39,681 nucleotides of DNA, taken from NCBI GenBank assembly GCA_001443375.1, contig LDXM01000023.1:1-39681 (forward strand), written 5' to 3'. The stretch's first letter is position 1, and every line of letters begins with the position of its first letter. The stretch comes from Chloroflexi bacterium CSP1-4 (GTDB lineage: Bacteria > Chloroflexota > Limnocylindria > Limnocylindrales > CSP1-4). Positions 38,658-39,681 of the stretch are shown in pieces. A model generated the notes under the pieces. The model saw nothing but the letters and a program-made list of their open reading frames with translations. It was not told the DNA's origin and searched no databases. The translations under genes and the position numbers were made by a program.

Positions 38658-39681
38658 TCAGCGGACCCGCGCGGCGGCCTCGAGGTAGGCCGCCTGGTCC
38701 CGGCGGATCGGGTCGGGGTTCGTGCCGCGCGCCCGGGCCAGCCGCTCGGTGAACAGCTGCAGCGGCACGGCCGTGGCGACCAGGGCGGCCGCGGGCCCCT
38801 CGAGCCCCGCGGGCAGCGCCGCCCGCATCCGCCCGACCGGCGTGGGCGCCATGAGCAGTGCGGCGTGGGCCGCGTCGGAGAGGATCGCCGCCGTGCGCAG
38901 CCCGATCGCGTGGGCGGCCGTCAGCGCCTCGGCCGCTCGCTCGGCCCGCGCTTCCAGCGCATCGGGGTCGGCGAGGATGAGCACGAGGCCGGTCGTCGCG
39001 TCCGTGGCCGGCAGGTGGCCGTGGAGGAACGTCTCGAGGTCGCGCATCGTGGTCGGCAGCCACGTCGCCTCCTCGATCTTCAGGACCAGCTCACGCGCGG
39101 CCGGTCGGTCGGCGCCCGAGGCGATGACGACGATGTGCGACGTGTCGGCCAGCCGGGTCGCCATCGGCTCGGCGGCATCGGCGCCACCGGCTCCTGCCGC
39201 GAGCGCGGCGCGCACAGCCGCCGCGTCGGGCGCCTTGCCCGTAACATGGCCGGCGACCGCGAGCGCGGCGAGGACCGGCGAGAGGTAGCCGATGGTGTGG
39301 CACCAGCTCTGGTCGGCCTCTTCCGTGGTCACGACCAGGTCCGCCAGCGCCGCACCGGGCGAGCGGTCGCTGACCGTCACGAGGGCCGTGCGCGAACCGG
39401 CCGCCCGGGCCGCCTCGAGGGCGCGGTTCGTGGCCCACGTGCCGCCCTCGTGGGAGATGCCGACGACGAGCCCGCCGCGCTGCGGCGCAAGGGCCGCCTC
39501 GAAGGCCTGGACCGCCTCGACACGAGGCTCGAAGCCTTCGCGGGCCAGCCCGGCGGCCAGGATGAGGGCCGTCGCCTGGGCGCCATGCTCGCTCGTGCCA
39601 CATCCGACGACGCGGACCGGGGCACCCGCGGCGGCCGCCTCGTGCAGGGCCGCGGCAAGCCGCGCGGCGGCGCCGTCGGGC
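38658..39681 (-). CDS. SIS-domain sugar-phosphate isomerase-like protein, 5' end outside window
   Basis: 341 codons of a double-SIS protein, open to the window edge, so the N-terminus is missing. The first SIS domain shows VRVVGCGTSEHGAQATALIL, LVVGISHEGGTWATNRALEA and TALVTVSDRSPGA. A second domain begins near SHIVVIASGADRPAARELVL and includes TWLPTTMRDLETFLHGHLP. This two-domain layout matches the isomerase half of glucosamine-6-phosphate synthase and AgaS/FrlB-like aldose-ketose isomerases; no glutaminase domain is seen in the visible part. A shorter frame starting at GTG 39380 is only the C-terminal part. Convergent with the MarR gene, 20 nt apart. Confidence 0.88.
   Translation of the reverse strand, partial: PDGAAARLAAALHEAAAAGAPVRVVGCGTSEHGAQATALILAAGLAREGFEPRVEAVQAFEAALAPQRGGLVVGISHEGGTWATNRALEAARAAGSRTALVTVSDRSPGAALADLVVTTEEADQSWCHTIGYLSPVLAALAVAGHVTGKAPDAAAVRAALAAGAGGADAAEPMATRLADTSHIVVIASGADRPAARELVLKIEEATWLPTTMRDLETFLHGHLPATDATTGLVLILADPDALEARAERAAEALTAAHAIGLRTAAILSDAAHAALLMAPTPVGRMRAALPAGLEGPAAALVATAVPLQLFTERLARARGTNPDPIRRDQAAYLEAAARVR

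Noticed and set aside
1..39681. Insertion sequences, prophage, CRISPR arrays, tRNA or rRNA genes
   Set aside because: No transposase motifs, terminal inverted repeats, spaced direct repeats or tRNA-like cloverleafs were recognised on either strand by reading; a tRNA or Rfam scan would settle this.

Overview
The window is a very G+C-rich (about 70% by eye, not counted), densely packed bacterial chromosome segment. It has short intergenic gaps, many 4-nt start/stop overlaps and frequent GTG/TTG starts. Several genes have a TAnnnT -10 box only 6-9 nt before ATG and no Shine-Dalgarno, which suggests leaderless transcripts. The gene mix (LOG-family protein, cysteine-less RpiB, GH13 hydrolase with a long N-terminal extension, cytosolic BtuF-like protein, secreted proteins with Pro/Thr linkers, PIN/AbrB modules) fits an uncultivated soil Chloroflexota of the Limnocylindria type. 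An actinobacterium cannot be excluded. This assignment is inference; no rRNA is present. I saw no tRNA, CRISPR array, insertion sequence or phage gene.

Layout. 1-3446 (+): a membrane-protein operon with a SRPBCC protein and a protein resembling heme-copper oxidase subunit I. 3526-6500 (+): a NarL-type sensor kinase and response regulator. 6620-9345 (+): two small membrane proteins and a DrrAB-type ABC exporter. 9342-10226 (-): a cupin fused to a class III nucleotidyl cyclase. 10333-11533: a toxin-antitoxin 'graveyard' with one intact PIN toxin, two PIN genes lacking their N-termini and a headless AbrB antitoxin. 11530-13100: an unknown gene diverging from a HpcH/HpaI aldolase. 13107-14571 (-): an ECF sigma/anti-sigma pair whose sigma gene is broken. 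14680-18827: two DinB-fold proteins, proline dehydrogenase, an MFS transporter and proC.

19002-26102 (+) holds the most striking locus: two large exported proteins (1270 and 1043 aa). One joins a right-handed beta-helix to a PF04185-type phosphoesterase. The other carries a beta-propeller phytase followed by Ig-like, DNRLRE and SbsA-like domains. They share a roughly 205-aa repeated domain (three copies in total) with a conserved cysteine pair. They look like a co-located extracellular system for releasing phosphate from organic phosphorus.

26099-28862 (-): a zinc-ribbon methyltransferase, a BtuF-like protein, a ferredoxin and a cupredoxin lipoprotein. 29082-33137 (+): a complete spermidine/putrescine-type ABC importer (potA-potD-potB-potC) with a strong hairpin after potD. 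33475-33712 (-): a YHS metal-binding protein behind a CsoR-like palindrome. 33973-38637 (+): LOG protein, RpiB, an internally deleted aminotransferase remnant, a GH13 hydrolase and a MarR regulator. 38658-39681 (-): a SIS-domain sugar isomerase running off the window.

Two themes recur. First, several genes are decayed by internal or terminal deletions (aminotransferase, sigma factor, PIN and AbrB genes). Second, genes are coupled through XTGA overlaps, including two cases where only CTG can serve as the start codon.
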